NCBI RefSeq assembly: GCF_041431415.1
Contig: NZ_CP107845.1
Location: 6,696,001-6,760,000 of the forward strand
Direction: 5' to 3'
Source: Streptomyces sp. NBC_00513
GTDB taxonomy: Bacteria; Actinomycetota; Actinomycetes; Streptomycetales; Streptomycetaceae
DNA: 64,000 nt
Positions 54,001 to 61,642 of this stretch are shown here, in pieces. Position 1 is the first letter of the stretch; each line of letters begins with the position of its first letter. A model generated the notes under the pieces. That model was not told the DNA's origin and ran no database searches. It worked only from the letters and a program-made list of their open reading frames with translations. The translations under genes and the position numbers were made by a program.

Positions 54001-57000
54001 TGACCGGTCCGCGCCGAGCCTGAGCAGGGCCGCCCGCAGCAGCGGCGGCCGTCCCGGGTCGAAGCCGGCGGCCCGTTCCGCCGCGGCCGCCTCCTCCACC
54101 GCCGCGTCCCGCCGGTCCGGGGCCAGGCCCGAGAGGTCCGCCTGGCTCCAGGGCAGTTCGACCTGCTCGCCGACGAGCTGCAGGATCCGTCCGTCGTGGC
54201 GCTGGACGAAGGCCGCGCGCAACAGCGGATGACGATCCAGCATGTGCTGGACGCTGACGCGCAGCGCGTCCGCGTCCACGTCGCCCGCGAGGTCGAGGGT
54301 GTCCTGCACGGCGTACCCGTCGGCCCCGGCGCCGTCCATCTGCGCGTGGAAGAAGAAACCTTCCTGGAGAGGCGTGGCCGGGACGATGTCCACCAGATCG
54401 GGGACGGCGGCGACGAAGTCGGCGCGCTCGGCGGCCGTCGAATCGACGAGGGAGAACGGCTCGGGCAGCGGGGCGGGCGGCCGTGCGTCGGGGGCCGCGG
54501 CGCCGGTGGCCCGCGCGAGTGCGGCCGGGGTGCGCAGCCGGAACACCTCGCGCGGGCTGACCTCGACACCGGCCTCCCGGACCCGGGTGACCAGTCGGAT
54601 CACCACGATGCTGTCGCCGCCGAGTTCGAAGAAGCTGTCGTGGACGCCCACCGAGGGCAGTCCGAGCACCTCCGCGAACAGCCCGGCGTACAGTGCCTCG
54701 GCCGGCGTGGTCGGCTCCGCGTCCCCGGTGAGTTCCGTCCAGCGCGGTGCGGGCAGCGCCCGCGTGTCGAGCTTCCCGTTGGGCGTCAGCGGCAGGGGGC
54801 CGTCCAGGCGCAGCACCGCGGACGGCACCATGTGCTCGGGCAACACCTCGGTCACCCGGGCGCGCGCGGCCCGCACGACGGCGTCCGCTGCGGGCCCTTC
54901 CGCGGCGGGCCCGTCGACCCCGAGGTCGTCCACCCGGTGCCCGTCGCCGCCCCGATCGTCAGAGCCCCCGTGCGTCCCGTGCGCCTCGTTGGCCCCGGAG
55001 TCGGTGACCAGGTAGGCGACCAGGCGCCCGGCTCCCCGGTGGTCCTTGACGGCGAGCACGGCGGCCTGCGCGATGCCCGGGCAGGCCATGAACGCGCTCT
55101 CGATCTCGCCCGGTTCGATCCGGTGCCCCCGGATCTTGAACTGACCGTCCGCCCGGCCCAGGAACTCCAGGTTCCCGTCGGCGCCCCAGCGGACCCGGTC
55201 GCCCGTGCGGTACATCCGCGTACCCGGGTCTCCGTACGGGTCCGCGACGAACCGCTCCGAGGTCAGCGCGGCCCGACCCAGGTAGCCCCGGGCCAGACCC
55301 CGGCCCGCGACGTACAGTTCGCCCTCCGTCCCCACCGGGACGGGGCGGAGCGCGGAGTCGAGCACGTACGTGCGCGTGTTGGGGTCGGGGCGGCCGATCG
55401 GCGCGGGCCCCGGACGTGACGGATCGGCCGACCACAGCGTGGAGTTGACGGTCGCCTCGGTCAGCCCGTAGGCGACGACGATGCGCACCCGCCCGGCCCA
55501 GCGGGCGATCAGCTCGCCCGGCACGGCCTCCGTGCCGACGACGAGCACCGAGCCCTCGGGCAGTTCGCACTCCGGGAGGAGCGCCGACACCAGCGACGGC
55601 GGCAGGATCATGTGGGTGGCGCCGTGCGCGCGGATGTAGTCGGTGAGGGCCGGGCCCGCGACCCGCCGCTCGGCGGGCACGAGAACGACCCGGCCGCCGA
55701 CGCACAGCGACATGACGAGGTCCCAGACGGTGACGTCGAAGCCGACCGAGGCGAACTGCACGACGCGGCTGTCCTCGTCGATGCCGATCCGCTCGGTGGC
55801 GGTGGCGATCAGGCTGCCGATGCCGTCGTGGGAGACCACCACGCCCTTGGGGCGCCCGGTGGACCCGGAGGTGTAGATGACGTACGCGGCCTGGTCCAGG
55901 ACGACCGGAACCCCGGGGTCCGAGGGATCGGCCGCCGCCCGCTCCGCGACGGTCGCCGGATCGTCGAGCACCAGCCGGCCGGCGGCGGTGTCCTCGGGCA
56001 GTCCGCCGGCGGCCTCCCGGGTGGTGACGACGGTCCGCGCGCCGGAGTCGGCGAGCATGTACGCGATCCGCTCGCGGGGGTGGTCGGCGTCCAGTGGCAG
56101 GTACGCCGCGCCGGCCTTCATCACCGCGAGCAGGGCGACCACGAGTTCGGGGGAGCGGGGAACGGCCACGGCGACGATGTCCTCGGCGCCCACGCCGCGG
56201 GCCAGGAGCAGTCGGGCCAGCCGGTTGGCGGCGGAGTTCAGCTCTCCGTAGGTCAGGGTGCGGTCCTCGTACACGAGGGCCGTGCGGTCCGGGGAGAGTC
56301 GCACCCGGCGCTCGAAGGCGGCCGGCCAGGACACCTCCTCGGTGGGGTGGGCGCTGACGGCGAGCGAGCCGAGCAAGTGATCCCGCTCGGAGCCCGCGAG
56401 CAGCTCGATGCGACCGAGGGGGAGTTCCGGCGCGTCGACAAGAGCGCCGAGCACCCTGCGCAGACGCCGGGCGTGGCCGCCGACCTCCTCGTCGTCGCTC
56501 ACGTCCGCGTCGGCGTCGAAGTGGAAGCGGACGGCGCCGCGCTGCGATTCGCCCACCGTGACGGCCAGGTCGCTGACGGGGCCCATCCACTGGGGGCGCA
56601 GGTCGCCGGGGTGCTCGCCGAAGCGCAGCCATCCCGTGCCGGGCAGCACGTTGACCGTGGGACCGACGAGTTCGGCCACGCCCTCCACGAGCCCGAGGTC
56701 CTTGGCCAACTCCTCGGCGCGGTAACGGCCGTGGGTCACGGCCTCGGTGACGCGCCGGTCGACCTCGGCCAGCAGCTCCGTGCCGGTCATGTCCGGTCGT
56801 ACGCCCAGCCGCAGCGGAACGATGTTGGAGACCATGCCGGGGACCTCCCGCGTCCCCGGGTCCACCCGGGTGGTGACGGGCAGCCCGAGGACGAGGTCCT
56901 GCGCGCCCGTGACCCGGTGGAGGTGCGCGGCCACGGCCGCGACGAGCAGTCGGGAGAGCCGTACGCCCGACCGCTCGGCGCCGGCGCGCAGGCGCGCGGT

Positions 57001-57711
57001 GTCCTGCGCCGAGTACTCGTCGGTGCAGCGCACCCGGCGGGCGATCACGGCGGGCCCGCGCCGCACGAGCCGCACGGGTTCGGGCCGGTCCGCGAGCCGC
57101 TCCAGCCAGTGGGCGCGGTCCTCCGCGAAGCTCGCGGAGGCGCGGTAGGCGGCCTCGGAGTCCGTGAGGCGGGTGAACGTCCAGTCGATCCCGCCGACCG
57201 GTCCCGCGTCGCCGTAGAGCTCGCCGGCCCGCCGCGAGAGCAGTCCCACGCTCACGCCGTCGATGACGATGTGGTGGTACAGCTGGTACCACAGGACGCG
57301 ATCGTCGGCGAGCAGGACCAGGGCGTGCCGGAAGAGAGGGCCCCGAGCGAGGTCCAACGGCCGCGCGCGGTCGGCCTCCATCCAGTCCCAGGCCGCGAAC
57401 TCCGCGTCCGGCGCGTCCCGCAGGTCGACGAGGGGAACGTGCGCCGGGAAGCGCACGGCGTGCTGACGGGGTTGCCCGTCGGCGTCCGCCGTGAACCGTA
57501 CGTGGAGGCACTCGGCCTCCTCGACCACCTGCCGCACGGCGGCGGTCAGGCGGTCGAGGTCGACCGGCCCGCGCAACTCCAGGGTGAACGTGACGTTGTA
57601 GGCCGAGCTGTCCGGCTCGATCCGCTGGGCCGGCCAGATCCCGGCCTGCCCGCCGGTGACGGGTATTGCGGAGTCGGATGCCGGGTTGTCCGGCTCGGCG
57701 GCGTCAGACAT
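42067..57711 (-). CDS. Hydroxamate siderophore NRPS, four modules: C-A-T-C-A-T-E-C-A(hOrn)-T-C-A-T-C
   Basis: A 5214-residue NRPS. C1, with HHIVIDG (about 147), resembles the first C domain of EntF. A3 motifs [11 protein letters not shown] fall at about 615, 1703, 3258 and 4337; carrier sites GGDS/GGDS/GGHS/GGHS at about 1029, 2103, 3658 and 4720. An epimerisation domain ([10 protein letters not shown], about 2303) follows module 2, so residue 2 is D. C3 has [10 protein letters not shown] (about 2780), C4 HHITTDEWS, and a last C domain (HHLAVDEWS, about 4900) ends the protein with no thioesterase. Codes by eye: A1 DVWIVGAVNK, A2 DPQDFGVIQK, A3 DMENLGLINK, A4 DVFILGAVNK. A3 is the exact N5-hydroxyornithine code known from coelichelin-type NRPSs. 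The terminal C domain probably releases by cyclisation, as proposed for erythrochelin. No iron box lies directly upstream; it should be read from the monooxygenase promoter. Confidence 0.95.
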   Translation of the reverse strand: MSDAAEPDNPASDSAIPVTGGQAGIWPAQRIEPDSSAYNVTFTLELRGPVDLDRLTAAVRQVVEEAECLHVRFTADADGQPRQHAVRFPAHVPLVDLRDAPDAEFAAWDWMEADRARPLDLARGPLFRHALVLLADDRVLWYQLYHHIVIDGVSVGLLSRRAGELYGDAGPVGGIDWTFTRLTDSEAAYRASASFAEDRAHWLERLADRPEPVRLVRRGPAVIARRVRCTDEYSAQDTARLRAGAERSGVRLSRLLVAAVAAHLHRVTGAQDLVLGLPVTTRVDPGTREVPGMVSNIVPLRLGVRPDMTGTELLAEVDRRVTEAVTHGRYRAEELAKDLGLVEGVAELVGPTVNVLPGTGWLRFGEHPGDLRPQWMGPVSDLAVTVGESQRGAVRFHFDADADVSDDEEVGGHARRLRRVLGALVDAPELPLGRIELLAGSERDHLLGSLAVSAHPTEEVSWPAAFERRVRLSPDRTALVYEDRTLTYGELNSAANRLARLLLARGVGAEDIVAVAVPRSPELVVALLAVMKAGAAYLPLDADHPRERIAYMLADSGARTVVTTREAAGGLPEDTAAGRLVLDDPATVAERAAADPSDPGVPVVLDQAAYVIYTSGSTGRPKGVVVSHDGIGSLIATATERIGIDEDSRVVQFASVGFDVTVWDLVMSLCVGGRVVLVPAERRVAGPALTDYIRAHGATHMILPPSLVSALLPECELPEGSVLVVGTEAVPGELIARWAGRVRIVVAYGLTEATVNSTLWSADPSRPGPAPIGRPDPNTRTYVLDSALRPVPVGTEGELYVAGRGLARGYLGRAALTSERFVADPYGDPGTRMYRTGDRVRWGADGNLEFLGRADGQFKIRGHRIEPGEIESAFMACPGIAQAAVLAVKDHRGAGRLVAYLVTDSGANEAHGTHGGSDDRGGDGHRVDDLGVDGPAAEGPAADAVVRAARARVTEVLPEHMVPSAVLRLDGPLPLTPNGKLDTRALPAPRWTELTGDAEPTTPAEALYAGLFAEVLGLPSVGVHDSFFELGGDSIVVIRLVTRVREAGVEVSPREVFRLRTPAALARATGAAAPDARPPAPLPEPFSLVDSTAAERADFVAAVPDLVDIVPATPLQEGFFFHAQMDGAGADGYAVQDTLDLAGDVDADALRVSVQHMLDRHPLLRAAFVQRHDGRILQLVGEQVELPWSQADLSGLAPDRRDAAVEEAAAAERAAGFDPGRPPLLRAALLRLGADRSLLVLTLHHIIVDGWSVSLLLRDLLAGYRPGEAPPRPTPDPGYRAYAGWLAGLDREGARAAWRRALAGFDAPAGLPVRPVEAGAGGYGRVTLDLTERETAALTARARELGLTLGTVAQGAFALVLADVLGSYDLAVGVTVSGRQAPVPGVDTLVGLLINTVPARLAWRPEQPLGEVLARFQESQAELLDHQHLGPAEIRRAVGRGELFDALVVVENLPDGGERGDPAGRIRITDSRVRDSVHYPLALTVLPGARLRLQLDHDRSRLDDRATELFTRRLRALCAQLVADPALPVARVGRGAASGALSGAVRPLPDTTVHAAFTAQARRTPDATALRHDGHGTGFAELDVLAVSLARRLAAEGAGPEAVVAVAVPRSAGEVVAWLGVLKAGAVCLPVDPGAPAERVRHMLADSGARILVATAEVRDALPAAAGVRTVLVDVDGAVVGASVHGPRALPDTDPDSAAYLMYTSGSTGRPKGVVVTHRALAGQLAWTAERFGFGPHDRVLHQYAAGFDPSLQEVFVPLLTGGTVVIARPDGHRDPAYLISLIRSERVTTLDLVPSLYTALLAEEVPPGGDGPWWSGLRRAFSGGEALTVPAARRWRERTGVPLFNVYGPTEAVIQVTGWEAGPDPLPGGGTAATVPIGRPVWNTRLYLLDRHLRHVAAGEAGELYIAGAQLARGYHARPALTAERFVADPFGAPGERMYRTGDLVQSTADGVLTYLGRTDHQVKIRGNRVELGEVEARLRAENTVGEAVVVARADERGVTRLVAYLVPAGADVTPDPEEVRRALAEALPEPMVPSHFVVLDALPLTAGGKTDLAALPAPEVRRGPRPVPADSPGDRERRLREVFAQVLGLDEVGGDEDFFVLGGDSILSMSVAARARKAGLTVTPRAVFEHRTPAALAAALTPAGVAQDAPETAADSDGVGDLPLLPIVHQLREDGGPIGRFNLSMLLRSPAGADLASLAGALQAVVDHHDGLRPVLSRMDLGPALPALWSAVIRPPGAVDAAGLSRRVDARGLDGAALRALVAEESDAAASRLDPDAGTVLQAVWFDAGAGTPGRLLLVVHHLAVDGVSWRVLLGDLAVAWEAVARGGRPVLEPVPTSLRRFAREVVEQATSPRRQAELPYWAGVLAPGAELLPGAGRTGTVGAAREHEVRLTGEETRALLTAVPAAAGADVTEVLLAALRVAVARRGGKPEGDLLVDLERHGREGFGDGLDLSRTVGWFTGLHPVRLPAAGDPREVLGRVREAVRSAPDAGAGYGMLRYLNPQLAPVFARLSGAQLLFNYFGRLPADQDRDWAPAVEADALRVGPDAGLAMPYALQVNAVCADTPAGPELRATWTWPQGEGGALTGQDVCELADAWTAALRELIAGAGTDVTRRLRPADLSLVDLDQGEIDVVERAAPAPVADVWPLSPLQEGIHFHASYDTSALDVYTAQDCFDFDRRLDVDRLRAACATLLARHPALRTGIVGDGLPGPVQFVCPPDTITAPLVETDLTGLDEAAREARLAEISEADRLLRFDLTSPPLFRLRLIRLTPDTDRLMLGHHLVAWDGWSQSLFLEELLGLYESAGDAAGMGTPGSYRDYLAWLAGQDFDAARETWRRALSGLAEPTLVARERGGEPTIPRRRSLDLGAELSERLRRCAREQGLTVNAVLSAAWALVLSAAVGRDDVVFGATVAGRPAEVPGVESAIGMFLNTVPLRVRLRPEESVLELLRRVRSERVAVMDHEYLGLAELQRAGGHGVLFDTLYVLQNFADEDGFRRLTERHGITGVDSVDATHYPMTLIVNPASVVGVKLEYRSDLIDDERAAATLERFRLVVGRLIDGLAERVAALDLLLPAERAALDRASTGDLPVPNETVADMLADQVGRTPDAVALVFGARELTYAELDARINRLARLLLARGAGPERVVALALPRSIEMVVALFAVLRTGAAYLPLDLDHPADRLRLMIEDTGPLCVVSTVAVAPTLRGEAGPLAVELDDPAVVAELAALSGGVVTDAERPAFAHTVADRLEHPAYVIYTSGSTGRPKGVVTPYRGLTNMQLNHQVEIFDPAIASAGGRRLRIAHTVSFAFDMSWEELLWLVEGHEVHVCDEELRRDAAALVDYCDRHRVDVVNVTPTYAQLLIEEGLLERDEATGRHRPALVLLGGEAVSDAVWGRLARTEETYGYNLYGPTEYTINTLGGSTAESAGPTVGRPIRNTRGHVLDAMLRPVPPGSPGELYISGTGLARGYHDRPALTAERFVADPFGAPGARMYRTGDLVRQRPDGLIDFLGRTDDQVKIRGYRVELGEIGAALSEHPLIAHAAVVVTEHAGNKRLVGYVVPEPAAAEGGDTLLTEVREHLKTVLPGYMVPAALVAVGTLPLTVNGKLDVQALPAPDLGGSGTRRPPRTPRETVLRALFAEVLGLPETAVGIDDSFFDLGGHSLLATRLVGRARTALAVELAIRDLFEAPTVAELAGRAEGGGPAGRPALTAGERPAELPLSHAQQRLWVIQQIDSASAAYNFPLVMRLRGRLDVAAWRAALADVTARHEALRTVFVTREGLAFQRVLPADGALPVVEVAPATEEELPALIDTAVRRPFDLAGELPLRATVLTVGAEDHVVVLLLHHITTDEWSDRPFLRDLTTAYAARLGGAAPHWEPLPVQYADYALWQRELLGDAADPGSLAARQLEYWRGALEGAPEEIELPADRPRPARPVFTGGELDVSFDARAHRGLRRLAKEHNASMFMVVHAAVAALLHRMGAGADIPIGSPIAGRGEEALDDLVGFFVNTLVLRTDLGGDPAFGELVERVRDTALAAFSHADVPFEAVVERLNPTRSLARNPLFQVMVGYHHRTGEDAALPGLAVEYVPFRITSAKFDLVFSFTERTGADDPEADGLDCRLEFATELFDREGVERLGERLRRLVSAVAVDPALPVSRLEIMDAGELRLVREEFNATDRVVDELSLPALFAARLAERPDAPAVVERTTTLGYAGLDARSDRIARLLAARGVGAESVVGVAVPRSIDMVATVLAVLKLGAAFLPLDLVHPADRLVYMVEDSCAVLVVGTESVAGKIPAVEGVPVVLLDAPGTAAELDGLPDGAPDLPDVPLDGAAYVIYTSGSTGRPKGVVVPHEGISSLVATAVDRMGLRSDSRVLQFASIGFDVAVFELAMALCHGGRLVLVPDEARVAGSALTEFLAEQGVTHMILPPSLVSALPAGCELPEGSTILVGTETVPPDLFERWGATVNLIAAYGLTEATVNSTLWPARQAGGRPGGRVPIGRPDPNTRCYVLDATLSPVPPGVTGELYVAGRGLARGYLGRPGLTSERFVADPFGAPGGRMYRTGDRARWRRDGNLDFLGRVDTQVKIRGFRIELGEIESALAAHPDVAQAAVVADRDGDIVRLVGYAVAERGELDPRALRAHAAGLLPEYMVPALVVPLDGPLPLTPNGKLDHKALPAPDWSGMTGDARPADATETRLARLFGEILRLDEVGVHDDFFALGGHSMASMRLLGLIRAEFGVELSIRDVFDALTVSGIAERLAGARAARPALRAGAGAGARELPAAPVQGAQWRAYGPRPAFDSALALRSPGGLDARALADALADVVDRHAPLRTSFGEEAGELRLRPAVEPPVLAVEECADLESRLAELAGETADLTSRAPLRVRLLTAPDGAQALLLASHHLAVDEWSVVPLFRDLTTAYAARFRGVAPDWEPLPVSYADYALWAREALGDLDDPDSAGGRQLAYWRRTLREAPSALALPTDRPRPADAGRAGYTAGQVPFVLDEGLHARVDALARESGTSMFMVLHAALSALLTAHGAGTDLPIATMVAGRSDERLAPLVGCFLNTVVLRTDTGGDPTFLELLSRVRETTLSALDHQEVPFDAVLRASGLPARGPQVTVVHHEQADLDELEGGMGTFQAVPVARTTAELTLGFHEPRGEGPVYGELIHAVELLGPAKARRLAEELHVLIGHVADDPRQPLSELFAVMSTRSGNA

Positions 57712-57756
57712 CGTTCGTTCAGCCTTTCCCTGGTTCGCGCGGGACGGGGACCTGCG

Positions 57757-58797
57757 TTACTTGACGGCCTCGAGCTTCGGCACGACCTGGTCGATGGCGT
57801 ACGGGATGCTCAGGACCGTGTTGAAGGACAGCGCGGCGCCGATGTCCGGGTTGTCGTACGGAAGGAACAGGTCGCGCTTCTCCTGGTGGACCTTGGTCTT
57901 CTGGTAGAGCGGGTCCGCCTTCATCGCGGCCTCGGTCTCGGCGGTGCCCAGCCAGACCGTCCGATCGGCCTCCATGACGTCGAGGCGCTCGGAGCTGAGG
58001 TCGGCGACGTTCTCCTTGCCGAGGGCCGTCCGGTAGGCCTCGGAGGTGGTGAAGCCCATCTCGCTCAGGAAGATGACCTTGGGGTCCTTGGGGGAGAAGG
58101 CCGAGAACTTGCCGGGCTCGTAGGGCTCCCCGACCGAGACCGTCTTGCCCTTCCACTCGGGGTGCTTGTCCCGGACGGCCTTGAAGCGCGCGTCGATGCC
58201 CGCGATCAGCTTCTCGGTCTCGGCGTCCTTGCCCAGCGCCTTGCCGATCTGCTCCGTCATGACCTGCCAGGTCGCCTGGTAGTCCTCGGAGCCCTTGGGT
58301 TGGGCCACCACCTTGGCGATCTTGGACAGGGTGGCGTACTGCTCCTTCTTCATGCCCGAGTACTGGGCGATGATCAGGTCGGGCTTGAGCGCCGCGATCT
58401 TCTCCATGTTGTACTCGTCGCGTTCGCCGACGACCTGCGGGGGAGCGGAGCCCCACAGGTCCTTGGCCCAGGGCCACTTGCCGTACGGCTGCTCCTTGAA
58501 CCAGTCGACGGCGCCGACCGGCTTCACGCCGAGGGCCAGGACGGCGTCCTGGTCGGACAGGCCGAGCGTGACGACCTTCCTCGGCTGCTCGGCGATCGTC
58601 GTGCTGCCGTACTTGTGCTCCAGCGTCACGGGGAAGGCCCCGGCTGCCGATCCGGTCTCGCCGGACTTGGCGGTGTCCGCCTTGTCGGAGTCACCGCCGC
58701 CGCAGGCGGCGAGCGCGAGCGCCGCCGTCGCGGCCACGGCCACACGGGGCAGGAGGCGGGCGAACCTCGTGGACGCGGAGCGGGTACCAAGTGGCAC
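57757..58797 (-). CDS. Ferrisiderophore-binding lipoprotein (ABC transporter substrate-binding protein)
   Basis: A 346-residue periplasmic-binding-type lipoprotein of the FepB/FhuD class. The N terminus has Arg residues, a hydrophobic stretch and the lipobox LAAC, with Cys about residue 32, so it should be lipid-anchored outside the cell. VTLGLSDQDAVLALGVKPVG and the later TSEAYRTALGKENVADLSSE are typical of the fold. The GTG at 58797 has AAAGGA about seven bases upstream. It lies between the ornithine monooxygenase and the NRPS on one strand, like the binding protein of the coelichelin cluster, and would deliver the ferrisiderophore to the permeases at 35-38 kb. Confidence 0.94.
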   Translation of the reverse strand: MPLGTRSASTRFARLLPRVAVAATAALALAACGGGDSDKADTAKSGETGSAAGAFPVTLEHKYGSTTIAEQPRKVVTLGLSDQDAVLALGVKPVGAVDWFKEQPYGKWPWAKDLWGSAPPQVVGERDEYNMEKIAALKPDLIIAQYSGMKKEQYATLSKIAKVVAQPKGSEDYQATWQVMTEQIGKALGKDAETEKLIAGIDARFKAVRDKHPEWKGKTVSVGEPYEPGKFSAFSPKDPKVIFLSEMGFTTSEAYRTALGKENVADLSSERLDVMEADRTVWLGTAETEAAMKADPLYQKTKVHQEKRDLFLPYDNPDIGAALSFNTVLSIPYAIDQVVPKLEAVK

Positions 58798-58833
58798 GGG
58801 TGTTTCCTTTCACGGGACTGCGGGCGTGCGGGA

Positions 58834-58863
58834 GTGCGCGGTGCGGGCGTGCGCGGTGCGGGC
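58834..58863. repeat. Two tandem copies of a 15-bp unit
   Basis: GTGCGCGGTGCGGGC occurs at 58834-58848 and again, identically, at 58849-58863, in the 130-base spacer between the monooxygenase and binding-protein genes. A shorter relative (GGGCGTGCGGGAGTGCG) precedes it. It may be a replication-slippage product; no function is evident. Confidence 0.8.
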
Positions 58864-58880
58864 GGGTGTACGTCGCACCG

Positions 58881-58907
58881 GCCCGGCGCGCCGTGCGGGC
58901 GCCGGGC
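58881..58907 (-). other. Intercistronic hairpin between monooxygenase and binding-protein genes
   Basis: Perfect inverted repeat GCCCGGCGC (58881-58889) / GCGCCGGGC (58899-58907) with a nine-base loop, just after the monooxygenase stop. It could partly terminate transcription or protect the upstream message, setting different levels for the monooxygenase and for the binding protein and NRPS. Confidence 0.45.
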
Positions 58908-58927
58908 GGGACTGTGACGACGAGGCC

Positions 58928-60277
58928 CTAGAGCGGGGAGCCGATCTCGTCGGCGGCGCGGCGGGGTCCGCCGGCGGGCTCCGGGCCGCGGTCCACGATC
59001 GACCCCAGGATGTCCCCGACCCGGACCGCCGTGTTCGACAGCAGGGACGAGGTGATGCCGTGGGTGTGCTCGGTGCCGCCCTGGAGGTATATGCCGCAGC
59101 GCAGTTCGGGATCGGTCGTCAGGCGGTAGTCCCGCTCGACCCTGACCCGACCCTGCTCGTCCAGCAGGCAGTACCGGCCGACCTCGCCGAGGAGGGCGAG
59201 CGCGTCGGCCGAACGGTAGCCGGTGGCGTAGATCAGCACGTCGGCGTCCAGATGGGTCCGCTCGCCGGTGACCAGCGACTCGACCGTGGCGAGCACCTTG
59301 TGGGGCGTCTCGACCACGTCGGTGAGTCGGGAGACCTTGAGGAAGCGCAACCGTTCGGTGCCCAGGACCTTCTCCTGGTACTGCTGCCGGTAGAGGTCGT
59401 CGATGAGGTCGATGTCCACCACGGAGTAGTTGGTGTTGGCGTGGTACGCGATCAGCTTGCGCTTGACGTCCTCGGGTGCGGCGAAGTACTCGTCGACCGC
59501 GTCCGGGTCGAAGATCCGGTTGGCGAACCCGCTGTCGTCGGCGGGGCTGTAGCCGTACCGGGAGAAGACCGCGCAGACCTCGGCCTCGGGGAAGGTGCGG
59601 TGCAGGAAGGCCACGTTCTCGGCGGCGCTCTGGCCGGCGCCGACCACGACGAACCGGGACGGGGCGGTGTCCTTGAGCGCGTCCACCCGCGTCAGCAGGT
59701 CGGACGTGTGCCAGACGCGGTCCGTGCGCTCGACGCCTTCCGGCATCCGCGGTCGCAGTCCGGTGCCGATCACGAGGTTGCGGGCACGGTGGACCACCGG
59801 TTCCGCGCCGGAGCGCGCGATCACGTCCACGTACCGCACCGCGCCGTCGACCACGACGGGCCGTACGGCGATGACCTCGTGGCCGTACGACACCATGTCG
59901 TCGACCTTGGCCGCCGCCCACTCGAAGTAGTCGTGGAACTCCACGCGCAGCGGGAAGAGGTTCTTGTGGTTGACGAAGTCGATCAGCCGCCCCCGGCTCT
60001 GCAGGTAGCAGAGGAAGCTGAACTCGCTCGTCGGATTGCGCAGCGTCACCAGGTCCTTCAGGAAGGAGACCTGCATGGTGGCGTCGTCGATCAACATGCC
60101 GCGGTGCCAGCCGAAGCGGGGCTGCTGCTCGAAGAAGTGGGCCGTGACCGCCCCCTCCCTGCCGACGCTCGCGTTGTGCTCGCTCAGTGCGATGGCCATC
60201 GCCACATTGGACGGTCCGAAGCCGATTCCAATCAGGTCGTGGATCAATGGCGCATCGTCAGGAAGAGCTTGTGACAT
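58928..60277 (-). CDS. L-ornithine N5-monooxygenase (hydroxamate siderophore)
   Basis: A 449-residue flavin monooxygenase of the SidA/PvdA/CchB family that hydroxylates the side-chain nitrogen of L-ornithine using FAD, NADPH and oxygen. Visible motifs: FAD loop IGIGFGPSNVAMA at the N terminus, FGWHRGMLIDDATMQVSFLKDLVTLRNP (family substrate region; DDATMQVSFLKDL), NADPH loop VVVGAGQSAAENVAFL, and the C-terminal ATGYRSADAL. The ATG at 60277 has GGGAGT four bases upstream; the frame is open to 60340 but would run into the promoter. An iron box lies 89 bases upstream. It supplies N5-hydroxyornithine for the A3 domain of the NRPS and substrate for the divergent formyltransferase. Confidence 0.96.
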   Translation of the reverse strand: MSQALPDDAPLIHDLIGIGFGPSNVAMAIALSEHNASVGREGAVTAHFFEQQPRFGWHRGMLIDDATMQVSFLKDLVTLRNPTSEFSFLCYLQSRGRLIDFVNHKNLFPLRVEFHDYFEWAAAKVDDMVSYGHEVIAVRPVVVDGAVRYVDVIARSGAEPVVHRARNLVIGTGLRPRMPEGVERTDRVWHTSDLLTRVDALKDTAPSRFVVVGAGQSAAENVAFLHRTFPEAEVCAVFSRYGYSPADDSGFANRIFDPDAVDEYFAAPEDVKRKLIAYHANTNYSVVDIDLIDDLYRQQYQEKVLGTERLRFLKVSRLTDVVETPHKVLATVESLVTGERTHLDADVLIYATGYRSADALALLGEVGRYCLLDEQGRVRVERDYRLTTDPELRCGIYLQGGTEHTHGITSSLLSNTAVRVGDILGSIVDRGPEPAGGPRRAADEIGSPL

Positions 60278-60365
60278 GTCACTCCCATCGGGGGGCGGCC
60301 GCTTGCCAGGTGTGAGGGGGGAACAGCGGAAGCGAGGCATGACGACGTGCGACTGCCAGCGAAAC

Positions 60366-60384
60366 TTAGGTTAGCCTAACCTGA
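60366..60384 (-). promoter_or_regulatory. Iron box upstream of the ornithine monooxygenase
   Basis: TTAGGTTAGCCTAACCTGA matches the DmdR/IdeR consensus at 17 of 19 positions. It is the best candidate operator for the monooxygenase, binding-protein and NRPS run (60277 to 42067), for which no other box was found. Confidence 0.85.
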
Positions 60385-60470
60385 TCCTCAACCCCTGTCG
60401 ATGGGGCGAGAGGCCCCCTTCCCGGTGAATTTCGCGTTCAACCAACCCAGGATATGGGGGCGTTGCGTAG

Positions 60471-60489
60471 TTAGGTAAGCCTTGCTTTA
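60471..60489 (+). promoter_or_regulatory. Weaker iron box upstream of the formyltransferase
   Basis: TTAGGTAAGCCTTGCTTTA matches the consensus at about 13 of 19 positions; the left half is well kept, the right half poorly. It lies 36 bases before the formyltransferase ATG. The pair of boxes in this 248-base divergent region mirrors the arrangement at 38.1-38.3 kb. Confidence 0.55.
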
Positions 60490-60525
60490 CTGGAGTCAAT
60501 CCATCATTCTTCTGAGGAGGACCGC

Positions 60526-61473
60526 ATGCGGGTCGTCATGTTCGGGTACCAGACCTGGGGACATCGCACTCTGCAGGCGCTGTTGGACTCCGAGCACGAC
60601 GTGGTGCTGGTCGTCACGCACCCCAAGAGCGAGCACGCCTACGAGAAGATCTGGAGCGACTCGGTCGCCGACCTCGCGGCCGAGCACGGAGTGCCGGTCG
60701 AGATCCGCAACCGCCCGGACGACGAGGAGCTGTTCGCCCGCCTCAAGGAGGCGGATCCGGACATCATCGTCGCCAACAACTGGCGCACCTGGATCCCCCC
60801 GCGCATCTACGACCTGCCGCGCCACGGCACCCTGAACGTGCACGACTCGCTGCTCCCCAAGTACGCGGGCTTCTCCCCGCTGATCTGGGCCCTCATCAAC
60901 AACGAGTCCGAAGTGGGCGTCACCGCCCACCTGATGGACGAGGAACTCGACGCCGGGGACATCGTGGTCCAGCAGGCGGTCCCGGTCGGCCCGACCGACA
61001 CCGCGACCGACCTGTTCCACAAGACGGTCGACCTGATCGCCCCGGTCACCGTGGGCGCGCTCGACCTGATCGCCTCCGGCCGCACCGAGTTCACCAAGCA
61101 GGACCGCTCGCTCGCGAGCTTCTTCCACAAGCGCGCCGAGGAAGACGTCCGGATCGACTGGAACTGGCCCGCCGAAGACCTCGCGCGCCTGGTCCGGGCC
61201 CAGTCCGACCCCTACCCGAGCGCCTTCACCCACCACCGGGGCAAGCGCCTGGAGATCCTGGCCGCCGTGGTGTCCGAGGCCAGGTACGGGGGCACCCCCG
61301 GCCGGATCTTCTACCGCGAGGGCGACGGGGTCGTCATCGTGGCCGGCGCCGACGCGCGCACCGGCCGCAATCACGGACTCGCCGTCACCCGGGTCCGCAC
61401 CGAGGACGGCCGGGAACTGTCCGCGACGGAGTACTTCACCTCCATGGGTGGATATCTGACCAGTCGGCCCTGA
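60526..61473 (+). CDS. N5-hydroxyornithine formyltransferase (methionyl-tRNA formyltransferase-like)
   Basis: A 315-residue protein of the formyltetrahydrofolate-dependent formyltransferase family, as CchA in coelichelin biosynthesis. The catalytic region is NVHDSLLPKYAGFSP with Asn and His, followed by the Asp in DEELDAGDIVVQQ. The C-terminal domain, residues about 208-315, begins VRIDWNWPAEDLARLV. The ATG has GAGGAGG five bases upstream. With the divergent ornithine monooxygenase it would make N5-formyl-N5-hydroxyornithine, a hydroxamate iron ligand. The 107-residue C-terminal domain reappears in the regulator encoded next downstream. Confidence 0.95.
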   Translation: MRVVMFGYQTWGHRTLQALLDSEHDVVLVVTHPKSEHAYEKIWSDSVADLAAEHGVPVEIRNRPDDEELFARLKEADPDIIVANNWRTWIPPRIYDLPRHGTLNVHDSLLPKYAGFSPLIWALINNESEVGVTAHLMDEELDAGDIVVQQAVPVGPTDTATDLFHKTVDLIAPVTVGALDLIASGRTEFTKQDRSLASFFHKRAEEDVRIDWNWPAEDLARLVRAQSDPYPSAFTHHRGKRLEILAAVVSEARYGGTPGRIFYREGDGVVIVAGADARTGRNHGLAVTRVRTEDGRELSATEYFTSMGGYLTSRP

Positions 61474-61509
61474 GTGGCCGCACGCCGAGTCCCCACCGAT
61501 CGACCGGAC

Positions 61510-61536
61510 GGCGCCCCGCACCGACCACGGGGCGCC
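61510..61536 (+). terminator. Perfect 9-bp hairpin after the formyltransferase
   Basis: GGCGCCCCG (61510-61518) and CGGGGCGCC (61528-61536) pair perfectly around a nine-base loop, 36 bases after the formyltransferase stop. It probably ends that transcript, so the MarR gene 107 bases further on would have its own promoter or depend on read-through. Confidence 0.6.
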
Positions 61537-61547
61537 GACCTGACCCC

Positions 61548-61585
61548 TCGCCGCCGCGCGGATCACCGGATCCGTGGGGCGGCGA
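61548..61585. other. Inverted repeat upstream of the MarR-fusion gene
   Basis: TCGCCGCC (61548-61555) and GGCGGCGA (61578-61585) are inverted repeats; the sequence between them contains a second small dyad around GATC. It lies 58 bases upstream of the MarR-fusion start, where an autoregulatory operator could sit, but in such GC-rich DNA it may be chance or a second terminator stem. Confidence 0.3.
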
Positions 61586-61642
61586 CGTCATTCCGTCGGC
61601 GGCGCACTCGGCAACGAACGAACGGGGAATGAGGGAAAGCTG

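Noticed and set aside
57712..58927. Separate iron box for the siderophore NRPS or lipoprotein
   Set aside because: No match to the TTAGG...CCTAA pattern in either spacer; transcription from the monooxygenase promoter is the simpler reading.
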